In this document: positions 33,841 to 41,654 of the stretch, in pieces
Numbering within the stretch: the first letter of the stretch is position 1
Layout: each line of letters begins with the position of its first letter
Assembly (NCBI GenBank): GCA_038257535.1
Contig: JBBSJE010000003.1
Coordinates: 1 to 64,000, forward strand
Reading direction: 5' to 3'
Origin: JAGTJU01 sp038257535
GTDB taxonomy: Bacteria; Myxococcota_A; Polyangia; Fen-1088
DNA length: 64,000 bases
Made by a program: the position numbers and the translations under genes
Notes under the pieces: model-generated
Told to the model about the DNA's origin: nothing
Database searches by the model: none
Seen by the model: only the letters and a program-made list of their open reading frames with translations

Positions 33841-36624
33841 TTAAGGCACAACCGCCCGAAACGTCCACGCATCTGCGATTGCGGACCGCGCGTGCAGATC
33901 GAGCTGGGCCTTTCGCAACACAGCCGCAGGGTGCTTGTGAGGATCGGCAAACCCGCCTTCGTAGAGGGCTTCGGACAAAGCGCGGGCCGTTGCATCGGGC
34001 ACTTGGCGCACCGCCGCGATCACCACACCCGCGCCCGCCGTGACAAAGGCGTGTGCCAAGGATAACCCCCCAGCGGTTTCATCAAGCCGGGCGCCCTCGC
34101 ACGACGACAACACCACTTTGCGCGGGGCCTGCTTTAACGACAAGATGTCGCCCACCAGCAAGCGCGTGTCTTGACCCAAGAACAGTGCGCTTTGCCAGCC
34201 ATCTGTGCCTGAAAACGTGCCGTGCCCTGCATAGTGAAGCAGAACGGATTTTGCCAAGGTATCGATCACCCGCTCGTGTGTGGCGTCACTTCCCGCCAAG
34301 GCCACAATCACATGGTTCGTTGAAGACAAAAGCGACGTCACGCTTGCGGCCTCCTTGCGCGCGCCTTGCAGATCCAACTTGGGATCCGAAATCACCAGCG
34401 CCGAGGCACGCCCGGTGAGCACGCCCTGGGGCACACAACCTTCAACGCCGTGACACACATCGAGTTGGTATTGAATGGCCGCATGCTGAGCCAGAGGTTT
34501 GCTTTTCCAGGGAAGCGAAGCAAAGTCGATCGGCCACATGGCCGGCGGCAACACCAAACTGATGAGCTTGGCATTGGTGAGCTCGCGCTCGAACGGCGTA
34601 AGCAAGGCGGAGGACATTCGCGCGGCGTTGCTCTCGGCTGGCACATCATCAACACGTGCAAAGCGCGCGCCTTTGGGTGTCACCACAAACCCCAACAGGC
34701 CGTCGTTGGCCTGAAAATAACCCAGGACGATCTCATCCTCGCCGGGTTTTCTTAAGGTGGCGCGCGTGACGGACGCTCCTGGTCGCAACGCGCGGTAAAC
34801 CTCATCAAGCGCTTGATCAATGTCTGCCGGAACGCTGGCTGTGTCGGGCGTGGCGTTGGACGAGGGTTCCACCAGCTTGTCCACCGGCCTATCCCAATTT
34901 GCCTGCTGCAACTCGAACTGGCTGCGTAGCTGGTGATAGTGGGCCAGCGCGGTTTCCCATTGCTGCCGGGCGGGGGCAGACAAACGTGCCACCTGCGGCG
35001 CTTGGGAGGCCAGCAACAAGGCTCGTGAACGCGCCACGCGAACGGCATCAGCCGCGGCTGCCTGTTGCCCCATTTGCAAGAGGGTTTGCACAAGCTCCTG
35101 AACGCTTTGGCGATGATCACGGGTGAAAGCCGCCACCCCCTGCCCCAAGGGAACCTGCCGCGCCAACCCATCAAGCGCGGCTTCCGCTTGCTGAAGGGCG
35201 GCGACGGCCAAACCACGTCGCTTACCCATCTTTAAGGCCATGCCCTGGCCCACCAAGGCCCGAAAACTTTCTTGAGCCAGTCCCAGATGTTGCGCCAAAT
35301 GGTTTTCGTTTTCGAAAAACCTGAGGGCGATTTGCCATTGCCCGCGCAACAGCGCCAATCGGCCTTGGGCGTCGTGTTGCCATACCTGCAGCAAGGGGCT
35401 TTGCCCACCTTGCACCATGAGCAGCGCCTTCTGCGCGGCCATGCCGGCTTCCAAAGCACCTTGCTCCACGGCCAGCAGAAGTTGTTCGATCAGCAGGTTC
35501 CGCTGGCGAAAGGGATCCGGGCAGTTCGCCAGATCCTCCTGCGCGTGTTGCATCAAGCGCAGGGGCTCCTCAGTATGGGCAAGCCCACCTGCCAGCGCAC
35601 CTTGGCCGCGCACCAGCGCCAGCAGGCTCAAAGCCAGATTGAGGCGATCATCAGAGGCGTCACACGGCGTCTCCCACGGCCCCTGCACCAAGGCCCGCTG
35701 CAAGGCCACGGCTTCATCGCTGCGGCCAATCAGCCGCAAGGCCACCGCCACATGGCGCTGGGCTGTGCGCGCCAAGGCATCACGACCCAGCTTTTGAGCG
35801 CTGTGTGCGCTGTCGCGAAACGCCGCCAGGGCTTCACCTATGTTGCCCACCTGACTGGCGATGCCCCCTTCGTTGTACCGCAACGCCAAACGGTGTTCGG
35901 GCACAGTTTGTGTAAGCGGCAGGGCTGCCTCTATCACGGCACGGGCGCCGGCATAGTCTTGGCGGTAATTTAAAAGGGCATACGACAAGGCCACTGCATC
36001 TTTGAGCGCCTGAGACAAAAGCCCTTCTCGCTGCGCCGCCGCCATCGAAACGCGCAACGCTTTGATGGCTCCGGGCACGTCTTGCGTTTGCAGCTTAAGC
36101 CTGGCAATGGCCGCCAGCAAACGGGGTTTCTCGATGCCTTGTGCGTGCAGAGCCGCTTCTTGTAGGCCCACCAAGGCGCCTGAAACGTCACCTCCCTTTT
36201 GCCGACGCGCGGCCTCTTCAAGCGCAGGCAAGGGGGCATACGTGCCCAGCGCCAAACGATATTGCGAAGTGTGCGACCCATCGCCCAGCACCAGCTCCAC
36301 CCACGACGCCAAGGCGGGCGCTTCAAGCCGCAACGTATAGCCTTCGTGTTGAATCTGTGCCTGGGCAAGCGGCAGCGCGCCTTGCGAGCCGCGAAGGGCC
36401 GTAAGCTGCCCGAAGCGCTGCGGCCACCACAAAACAAGGCTGCGGTTGGATGCCGACAGCAAACACACGGGCCCCGTCACAACCGCATCACAGCCGGCGT
36501 ACTGCACAGCGTGTGCGGGCAAGACGTTTGGCTTTGCAGTGGTTTTGGTGCACGAAATGCACAAACCGGCCGCAAGGCCCAACATAAGGCGCGTGACAAT
36601 GGGGGCGCGAAGTGGGCGAATCAA
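33841..36624 (-). CDS. exported TPR-CHAT caspase-like protease
   Basis: This protein of about 927 residues has a short hydrophobic leader ('RLMLGLAAGLCISC'), suggesting export and perhaps lipidation. A beta-rich domain (about 30-135) is followed by TPR-like helical repeats (about 140-560). The C-terminal CHAT domain has catalytic His801 in 'LLHYAGHGTF' and Cys842 in 'KVVLSSCEGAR', both intact. CHAT proteases are caspase-fold peptidases; TPR-CHAT pairs act as regulated cutters in Craspase. The TTG start used here overlaps the stop of the anti-sigma-like gene (TTGA), though an ATG at 36585 is also possible. It is third in the sigma, anti-sigma, CHAT operon, so cleavage of the membrane anti-sigma-like protein is a reasonable inference. 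Confidence 0.8.
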   Translation of the reverse strand: MIRPLRAPIVTRLMLGLAAGLCISCTKTTAKPNVLPAHAVQYAGCDAVVTGPVCLLSASNRSLVLWWPQRFGQLTALRGSQGALPLAQAQIQHEGYTLRLEAPALASWVELVLGDGSHTSQYRLALGTYAPLPALEEAARRQKGGDVSGALVGLQEAALHAQGIEKPRLLAAIARLKLQTQDVPGAIKALRVSMAAAQREGLLSQALKDAVALSYALLNYRQDYAGARAVIEAALPLTQTVPEHRLALRYNEGGIASQVGNIGEALAAFRDSAHSAQKLGRDALARTAQRHVAVALRLIGRSDEAVALQRALVQGPWETPCDASDDRLNLALSLLALVRGQGALAGGLAHTEEPLRLMQHAQEDLANCPDPFRQRNLLIEQLLLAVEQGALEAGMAAQKALLMVQGGQSPLLQVWQHDAQGRLALLRGQWQIALRFFENENHLAQHLGLAQESFRALVGQGMALKMGKRRGLAVAALQQAEAALDGLARQVPLGQGVAAFTRDHRQSVQELVQTLLQMGQQAAAADAVRVARSRALLLASQAPQVARLSAPARQQWETALAHYHQLRSQFELQQANWDRPVDKLVEPSSNATPDTASVPADIDQALDEVYRALRPGASVTRATLRKPGEDEIVLGYFQANDGLLGFVVTPKGARFARVDDVPAESNAARMSSALLTPFERELTNAKLISLVLPPAMWPIDFASLPWKSKPLAQHAAIQYQLDVCHGVEGCVPQGVLTGRASALVISDPKLDLQGARKEAASVTSLLSSTNHVIVALAGSDATHERVIDTLAKSVLLHYAGHGTFSGTDGWQSALFLGQDTRLLVGDILSLKQAPRKVVLSSCEGARLDETAGGLSLAHAFVTAGAGVVIAAVRQVPDATARALSEALYEGGFADPHKHPAAVLRKAQLDLHARSAIADAWTFRAVVP

Positions 36625-37457
36625 GGCGTTGTTGAAGCGTCGCTGACCACGAACACGGGAACCACGAGCTTGCGCCACGTGGGATCCATTTCGTCGCGGT
36701 TGAGGGCTTTTGAAGAGGGTTTCTCGCTGTGGGCCGAATGGATCACGAACACCAACACCCCATGCCCCGCACGGTTTGGCAGCAGCGACGACACGTTGGC
36801 CACCAACCGCATCGCGCCCGTTTGCCCCTTTTCAAAATTCACGGTCAACGGCACCCAAGGGCCGTCGGATGGAAAGCGCGCATACCCGGCAACGGCCACC
36901 GGATACGCCACCGTGGTTTGCGGCCGCAGAAGGATTTCAAGCGGCGCGTCGGGCGTCAAACGCAGTGGCTCGGTAGACGGCGCGGCGCCACGAACGCGCG
37001 CTTCACCACCTTGCACCACCACAGAATAAGGAGGCAAAGCTTCACCCGGGGGCGCGTTTTGCCCCACCACCACGAAGATCGCCACAACCGCGGCCACCGC
37101 CAAAGCAGGCGCCCAGATCGTTAAGACACGGGCCGAACGGCGCGCGCGCGCACGCGCCAAATCGTGTTGCCCAGCGGAAGCGGAGGACAGCGCGGCCACG
37201 ACGGCATCGGCCAACGCTTGATCTTGGGCGGCCGGAGGCGGGGCAAAAAGTTTTAAGGCCTCGGCCAGCTCGGGATCTTGCTGCGCGCGTCGTTGCAGGT
37301 CTTGTAGCTCGTTGGCCGACAAAGTGCCTTCCACCAACCTTTGCAAGCCCGCGTCGCACAAACGGGCATCGTCTTGCAGCAGCGCCAACTCTTCCGCACG
37401 CGCCGCGTGCAAGACAGACTGCAAGGTGGCATCGCTAGATGTGTTCTTAACCGTCAT
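36621..37457 (-). CDS. single-pass membrane anti-sigma-like protein
   Basis: This 278-residue protein has an N-terminal cytoplasmic part of about 105 residues, 'LVEGTLSANELQDLQRRAQQ', that resembles the zinc-finger anti-sigma (zf-HC2) helix pair but lacks the His/Cys ligands. The membrane helix (about 109-128, 'VLTIWAPALAVAAVVAIFVV') is followed by a beta-rich periplasmic domain of about 140 residues. Such proteins hold a sigma factor at the membrane. It overlaps the sigma gene by ATGA and the CHAT gene by TTGA. The absence of zinc ligands makes the sequence match weak on its own; the gene order is the main evidence. Confidence 0.65.
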   Translation of the reverse strand: MTVKNTSSDATLQSVLHAARAEELALLQDDARLCDAGLQRLVEGTLSANELQDLQRRAQQDPELAEALKLFAPPPAAQDQALADAVVAALSSASAGQHDLARARARRSARVLTIWAPALAVAAVVAIFVVVGQNAPPGEALPPYSVVVQGGEARVRGAAPSTEPLRLTPDAPLEILLRPQTTVAYPVAVAGYARFPSDGPWVPLTVNFEKGQTGAMRLVANVSSLLPNRAGHGVLVFVIHSAHSEKPSSKALNRDEMDPTWRKLVVPVFVVSDASTTP

Positions 37458-38116
37458 GGCGCCACCGCCTTGGATCCGGGATCAGCCTGCACGGCCAAGC
37501 CGGCGGGCGTGACATCGTCTCGCAGCTCGTGTGCCAGGTTTTGCACAAGCTTCAGCAAACGGTTGCGCCAGATATAAACCGCGTTGGCGCTTAAACCCAT
37601 GGCAACACAGATCTGTTCAACGGGCTCTTGATGGCAAAGCAACCTGTAGAACAGCTCAAGGCCCAACGGCGAAAGCCGCGCCTGCACCTGCGCCAAGATG
37701 ATCTCAAGCTCTTGGCGCGAAGCCAGCACGGCGTCAACCGCCGGGGCCCCCGCGGCGCCGTCCTCAATCTCACTGAGATCGTCGCTTAAGCGTTCAACAC
37801 CCGGCCGGGTGCGCAAAATCGAAATCGCACGCCGCTGCGCCACAAGCCCCACAAAGGTGCGCAACGAAGCGCCCTTGCTGGCGTCCCACGTTCGCAGCAA
37901 GCGGCCCTCATTTTGAAAAAGCTGCAGCAGAATTTCCTGCGTCAAATCCTGAACCTCTTGAGCGTGATCAACAATTCCCCCCGCCCGCAAACGCAGCAGC
38001 ACCAGCCCTGCGCGGTATCTCACCACCGGCGTTAGCAGCGCGACCAAACGACGCACCGCCACCGGATCGCCCGCAAGGGCGGAGGTCACAACGTGCTGTT
38101 CCTCCTGTTCATGCAT
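37454..38116 (-). CDS. ECF-like RNA polymerase sigma factor
   Basis: This 220-residue sigma-70 family protein has region 2 in 'DHAQEVQDLTQEILLQLFQN' and 'ASLRTFVGLVAQRRAISILR', a spacer, and region 4 in 'LSPLGLELFYRLLCHQ' and 'GLSANAVYIWRNRLLKLVQ' with a helix-turn-helix. No region 3 or 1.1 is seen, so it is of the ECF type. It lies first in the sigma, anti-sigma, CHAT operon, 75 bases after a small Cys-rich lipoprotein gene. It probably drives its own operon; no promoter was recognised. Confidence 0.85.
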   Translation of the reverse strand: MHEQEEQHVVTSALAGDPVAVRRLVALLTPVVRYRAGLVLLRLRAGGIVDHAQEVQDLTQEILLQLFQNEGRLLRTWDASKGASLRTFVGLVAQRRAISILRTRPGVERLSDDLSEIEDGAAGAPAVDAVLASRQELEIILAQVQARLSPLGLELFYRLLCHQEPVEQICVAMGLSANAVYIWRNRLLKLVQNLAHELRDDVTPAGLAVQADPGSKAVAP

Positions 38117-38191
38117 CCAGGGCGCATCATTGCATTGCAGGCCCCAGATGCAACTTCAACAAATCCGCCTTCCTTTTTGGCCTTCCCCTTG

Positions 38192-38593
38192 TTACCCCCC
38201 CTTGCCCGGTGATGGCGTTCGCGGATTCGCAAGCTGGCACTGGTAAAGCGCGTCTTGTTCGGGCCGACAAAGCTCCTGCTTGATCGCCACCATCGACAAA
38301 AAGCAAAACCAGGGCTCTGGGTGCTGCATGAGGCAGAGATCCAGAGCCGTGCCTGGCCCCCCGCATACCCCTTCATTGGCGGGAACACACATTTGCAGGC
38401 ACTCCTGCAGCGTGTCGGTGGCGCACGCAACCTGAAGTTTTGCCGTGCATTTGTCATGACACAACGCCGCGATGTTCATGCCGGCATCGGCGCCCGCATC
38501 CATCTGCGGCGCAGTGGCGACACCGTCGCAAGCCGCCCCCATCGTCACCATACCCACAAGGGCAAGTCGGAGGGGCAACGGCAAAGGCAACAT
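38192..38593 (-). CDS. small Cys-rich lipoprotein
   Basis: This protein of about 133 residues has a lipoprotein signal ending in 'GMVTMGAAC' (Cys22), an Ala/Asp-rich linker, then a domain with ten or so cysteines in pairs (for example 'CHDKCTAKLQVAC'), suggesting a disulfide-stitched exported domain. The ATG at 38593 is preferred over an upstream TTG because AGGAGGG lies 11 bases before it. It begins 22 bases after the stop of the S8 protease gene and is likely cotranscribed with it. The family is unknown; a similar Cys pattern occurs in the lipoprotein at 45874-46515. Confidence 0.75.
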   Translation of the reverse strand: MLPLPLPLRLALVGMVTMGAACDGVATAPQMDAGADAGMNIAALCHDKCTAKLQVACATDTLQECLQMCVPANEGVCGGPGTALDLCLMQHPEPWFCFLSMVAIKQELCRPEQDALYQCQLANPRTPSPGKGG

Positions 38594-38615
38594 GGGGCAC
38601 AAACCCTCCTGACGA

Positions 38616-41423
38616 CTAGCGATTGATCACAGCAATCACTTCGGTGTGCGTGAGTAAACCGCTGCCGTTCCAAGTCACCACCCAGTTGGTAAGACTGCTC
38701 ACATACAAGTTGTCGACCCCCGACAAATAAACCAAGAAGCGGGAATTGTTTGTGGGCACGGGCGTGTAACCGGGGGCGTTGTAAAAAACCAATCGCGTGT
38801 CAACAGGCTGAAATGGACGCTGCAAATGCACCTGGGTTGCGTAGATTTGCGTGTCTTGGGGTGCATCGTAGGCACCCGCAAAGTAGCCAAAGCGAAAGCC
38901 GAGGTTGTAGATGTCAAGCGTGCAGTAGCCCGGTAAGCAGCCAAAAGGTGAAGGTGCAGGCCGAATCCACGGCGCCAGGTGCAGGCCCCAAACCGGAGCG
39001 CCGCCGGGCGGAATCGGCGACACATCGCTTTCGTCCATGCCCGCGGCCAAACCATCGGGCATGGTGGGAACATCGGGCTCGGCCACCCTCGGAGGGCATT
39101 GCCAGGGCGCGCGCCCCAAAGCCACGCCGGCCGCGGACACCGCCTGACAAAACTGCACGCTGCGGGTGCGGCGGCACGTGTGATCAACGCAGCCGGGACG
39201 CGCAAAGTCGGCGTTGGAGAAATCAAGCAGATCCACCGCCCCCGTATAAAGCAGCGTTGTAAATCCCGTATCGTAAAGCCACTGCATCACCTGAAATGAA
39301 TCCACGTTGCGGTTCACGGCCCACGCCGCTGCAGCCACGCCGCTGACGGTGGCCGCCGCCATCGAGCTGCCGCTTAAGGTCATCGTATGCGAAGGGCCGC
39401 CGCTACGTGATTCAGACGTGACCACGCCCATGCCCGCGCCCGCCAACCGGGCTTTGCCCTCGGCGCGGGAGTTGCCCAAGATCAAGTGTCCTTGGCCCGC
39501 GCCCATCGCCGCAAACACAAGCGGGCGGTAGGCGGCTGAGCTAGGCGAAGGGTTGGCAGCGCCGCGCGTCCATCCGGGGGGCAAAAACGAAGCGCAGCGG
39601 GCGGGATCTTCCACCGCAGGAAGCGCCTCCCAGCCGGCCGGCAAAAACGGCCCTCGATCATAACCGGGGTTGTCCTCGTTGCCCGCGGCCGCCACCACCA
39701 AAGCACCCAGGCAAGACGCCCGTTCCAGAGCCACTTGCACCACCTCTTCAAGCAGCGCCGGCTCATCACGCGGGCAATCGCCGGGATCGGTGCGCAGATC
39801 GCGGAAGTCGTTGAGATAAGGCACATGGCGTTTGTCCCAACCCAAGCTGAGGTTCATCACCAGAGGCTCGGCGCCGCCATCGGCCACCCAATCATTTAAA
39901 GCGGCGTGAATCTGCGTGGCCAAGCCTTGAAAGTCGGCGTAGTAGCCGCCCCGCTCGCGATCAGGGGGCGCCTCCAAATGCACGCGATCCAGCGTAAGAT
40001 AGTTGCGAATTTGTTGTGCACACTGCGCGCTGCCAGGATCCACACACGCCAGATCCGCAATCGTTCGGCCCACGGCGCGGCCATGGCCATAAAGTTCACG
40101 GCGGTCGTCATCGTAAGGAAACACAGCCGAATCCAACACGGCCACGCGCACCGGGTTGGGCTTTTGCGAAGCCAAGCCGGGCACCCAGCCCGTGCGCTGG
40201 CGATGCAGGTCACGCAGGCTTTGCCACACATCTGCGGGAAGCGCCTCGGCACCTGTGGGCGACAGCGCCGGTTGATCACAGGCAAAACTTGGGCTTCCCA
40301 GATCCTTCAACAGTTCATAGTTGGGACTTTGAGCCGATTGCCAGCGGTAGCCGCAATGAACCTGGGTTGCCTTTGATTTTGGCGCCGTGAACGTGGTGAG
40401 GGTTTCGCCCTTCCATTCACCCAACGAAGGGCACGCCACATCGCCCTTGAAGGGGCCTTGACGCTTCACCAGCACGCTGGGCGAGTTTTTCACATAAGGT
40501 GGCATGACGTCGAAGCCCACGCCTTGGGGTTCATGCAAACGGGTGGGAAACGCAGGCGGCTCACACGTGCATTGACCGTGCTGTTCAACTGGATTCGGCA
40601 TCGCCGCGCCCACCAGCTTGCCTTGGCAGACCGGGGGGCCTTGGCAGTCGCTCACGTGCAGGGGAAACGTTAGTTTGGCAGCGGGGCCCTTGCCGTCGCT
40701 GGCCTCAACGGTGATGTGATACGTGCCCGGCGCTTGCGCGGCGAAAACAGCCAGCTTGGGGTCTGAAGCCAAACAAAACGACGGCATTTTTGCGCCTTCG
40801 GGGTTAACCGAATATTTCAAGGTGACGGTATCGCCATCGGGATCGGACGCGCCCACAACAATCTGCGCCGCCTCGTGGGAACACACAAACTTGCCGCCGC
40901 CAATCTGCAAGGAATTGATGCTGGGTTGCGTGTTCAGGGCCACGGCCACATCAAGGCCGGCGTTCCCCGGCGCAAGACACGTGAGCGCCAACGAAATTTC
41001 TGTGGTTGCGGTGGGCACAACAGTGACGCGTTGTTTGCCCTCTGCACAATTCGGCAGCGGCGCGCCGGCTGCGTCAATCACAACGGCAGTTACATCGTAA
41101 GAACCCGCGCGCAGAACAAACAGCGCGTCGGCAAACGGCCGCGCAGCCAAGTTTGAGTCTACGGCAGGGGGCAAGCCGTGGTTCTCGAACGGCACCACTT
41201 GCGTGTGCTCGCCCGAAGCGCCCACCACCTTCACCCGCACCGCTTTCGCTCCCGCGGGGATCTGCAATGACATTTGCAACCGCACGGTTCCACGCGAGCC
41301 ATCCTCAGGCAGCGGCGTCCCTTGCGGTGGCTCAGCCGATTGACAAGCCAGCACCAAAGCCGCAGCAACCAGCCATTTGGCGGCGAACGTGGCAAACGCT
41401 TTTGCAGAATCTAAGCACATCAT
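38616..41423 (-). CDS. subtilase (S8) lipoprotein
   Basis: This protein of about 935 residues has a signal peptide ending 'AALVLAC' (Cys27) and N-terminal beta-rich, Cys-containing domains (about 40-280). The S8 domain has Asp431 ('VRVAVLDSAVFP'), His447 ('RELYGHGRAVGRT'), Asn582 ('VVAAAGNEDNPG') and Ser687 ('MTLSGSSMAAATVSG'), so the triad and oxyanion Asn are intact. A C-terminal domain of about 230 residues follows. AAGGTGAG ten bases upstream supports the double-ATG start. Its N-terminal domains match those of the next protease upstream, so the two are paralogs. It probably acts at the cell surface; substrate unknown. Confidence 0.9.
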   Translation of the reverse strand: MMCLDSAKAFATFAAKWLVAAALVLACQSAEPPQGTPLPEDGSRGTVRLQMSLQIPAGAKAVRVKVVGASGEHTQVVPFENHGLPPAVDSNLAARPFADALFVLRAGSYDVTAVVIDAAGAPLPNCAEGKQRVTVVPTATTEISLALTCLAPGNAGLDVAVALNTQPSINSLQIGGGKFVCSHEAAQIVVGASDPDGDTVTLKYSVNPEGAKMPSFCLASDPKLAVFAAQAPGTYHITVEASDGKGPAAKLTFPLHVSDCQGPPVCQGKLVGAAMPNPVEQHGQCTCEPPAFPTRLHEPQGVGFDVMPPYVKNSPSVLVKRQGPFKGDVACPSLGEWKGETLTTFTAPKSKATQVHCGYRWQSAQSPNYELLKDLGSPSFACDQPALSPTGAEALPADVWQSLRDLHRQRTGWVPGLASQKPNPVRVAVLDSAVFPYDDDRRELYGHGRAVGRTIADLACVDPGSAQCAQQIRNYLTLDRVHLEAPPDRERGGYYADFQGLATQIHAALNDWVADGGAEPLVMNLSLGWDKRHVPYLNDFRDLRTDPGDCPRDEPALLEEVVQVALERASCLGALVVAAAGNEDNPGYDRGPFLPAGWEALPAVEDPARCASFLPPGWTRGAANPSPSSAAYRPLVFAAMGAGQGHLILGNSRAEGKARLAGAGMGVVTSESRSGGPSHTMTLSGSSMAAATVSGVAAAAWAVNRNVDSFQVMQWLYDTGFTTLLYTGAVDLLDFSNADFARPGCVDHTCRRTRSVQFCQAVSAAGVALGRAPWQCPPRVAEPDVPTMPDGLAAGMDESDVSPIPPGGAPVWGLHLAPWIRPAPSPFGCLPGYCTLDIYNLGFRFGYFAGAYDAPQDTQIYATQVHLQRPFQPVDTRLVFYNAPGYTPVPTNNSRFLVYLSGVDNLYVSSLTNWVVTWNGSGLLTHTEVIAVINR

Positions 41424-41587
41424 CGAACAACTCACCTTTCCTTGCTGGCACCGGCTCATCTCGGGGCAGGGCGCAGGCAATCAACCTTATTTGGCGCGAG
41501 CCTAGTACACGAAGCCGTTGAGGGGAACCATTGTCGCGGGCCGCAGCCGTAGCTGGGCAAGATGTTTGCGTTTTTGTCACCGGCGAT

Positions 41588-41614
41588 GGGCGCCACGGCA
41601 GCTCCGTGGCGCCC
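41588..41614. terminator. perfect 11-bp hairpin between the two subtilase genes
   Basis: GGGCGCCACGG (41588-41598) pairs with CCGTGGCGCCC (41604-41614) around CAGCT, 41 bases after the stop of the larger subtilase gene. No T tract follows on either strand, so it may be a Rho-assisted terminator or a 3'-end stabiliser. Confidence 0.5.
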
Positions 41615-41654
41615 CCCAGGACAGGGCCGCTGGCCCCAAGCGGTTACGAGTGGG

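Noticed and set aside
33841..38116. Type III-E CRISPR (Craspase) locus
   Set aside because: No gRAMP, Cas genes or repeats are present; only the TPR-CHAT and sigma elements are shared.
37454..41423. One long operon from subtilase to CHAT
   Set aside because: A 75-base gap precedes the sigma gene and no direct evidence joins the two parts; possible but unproven.
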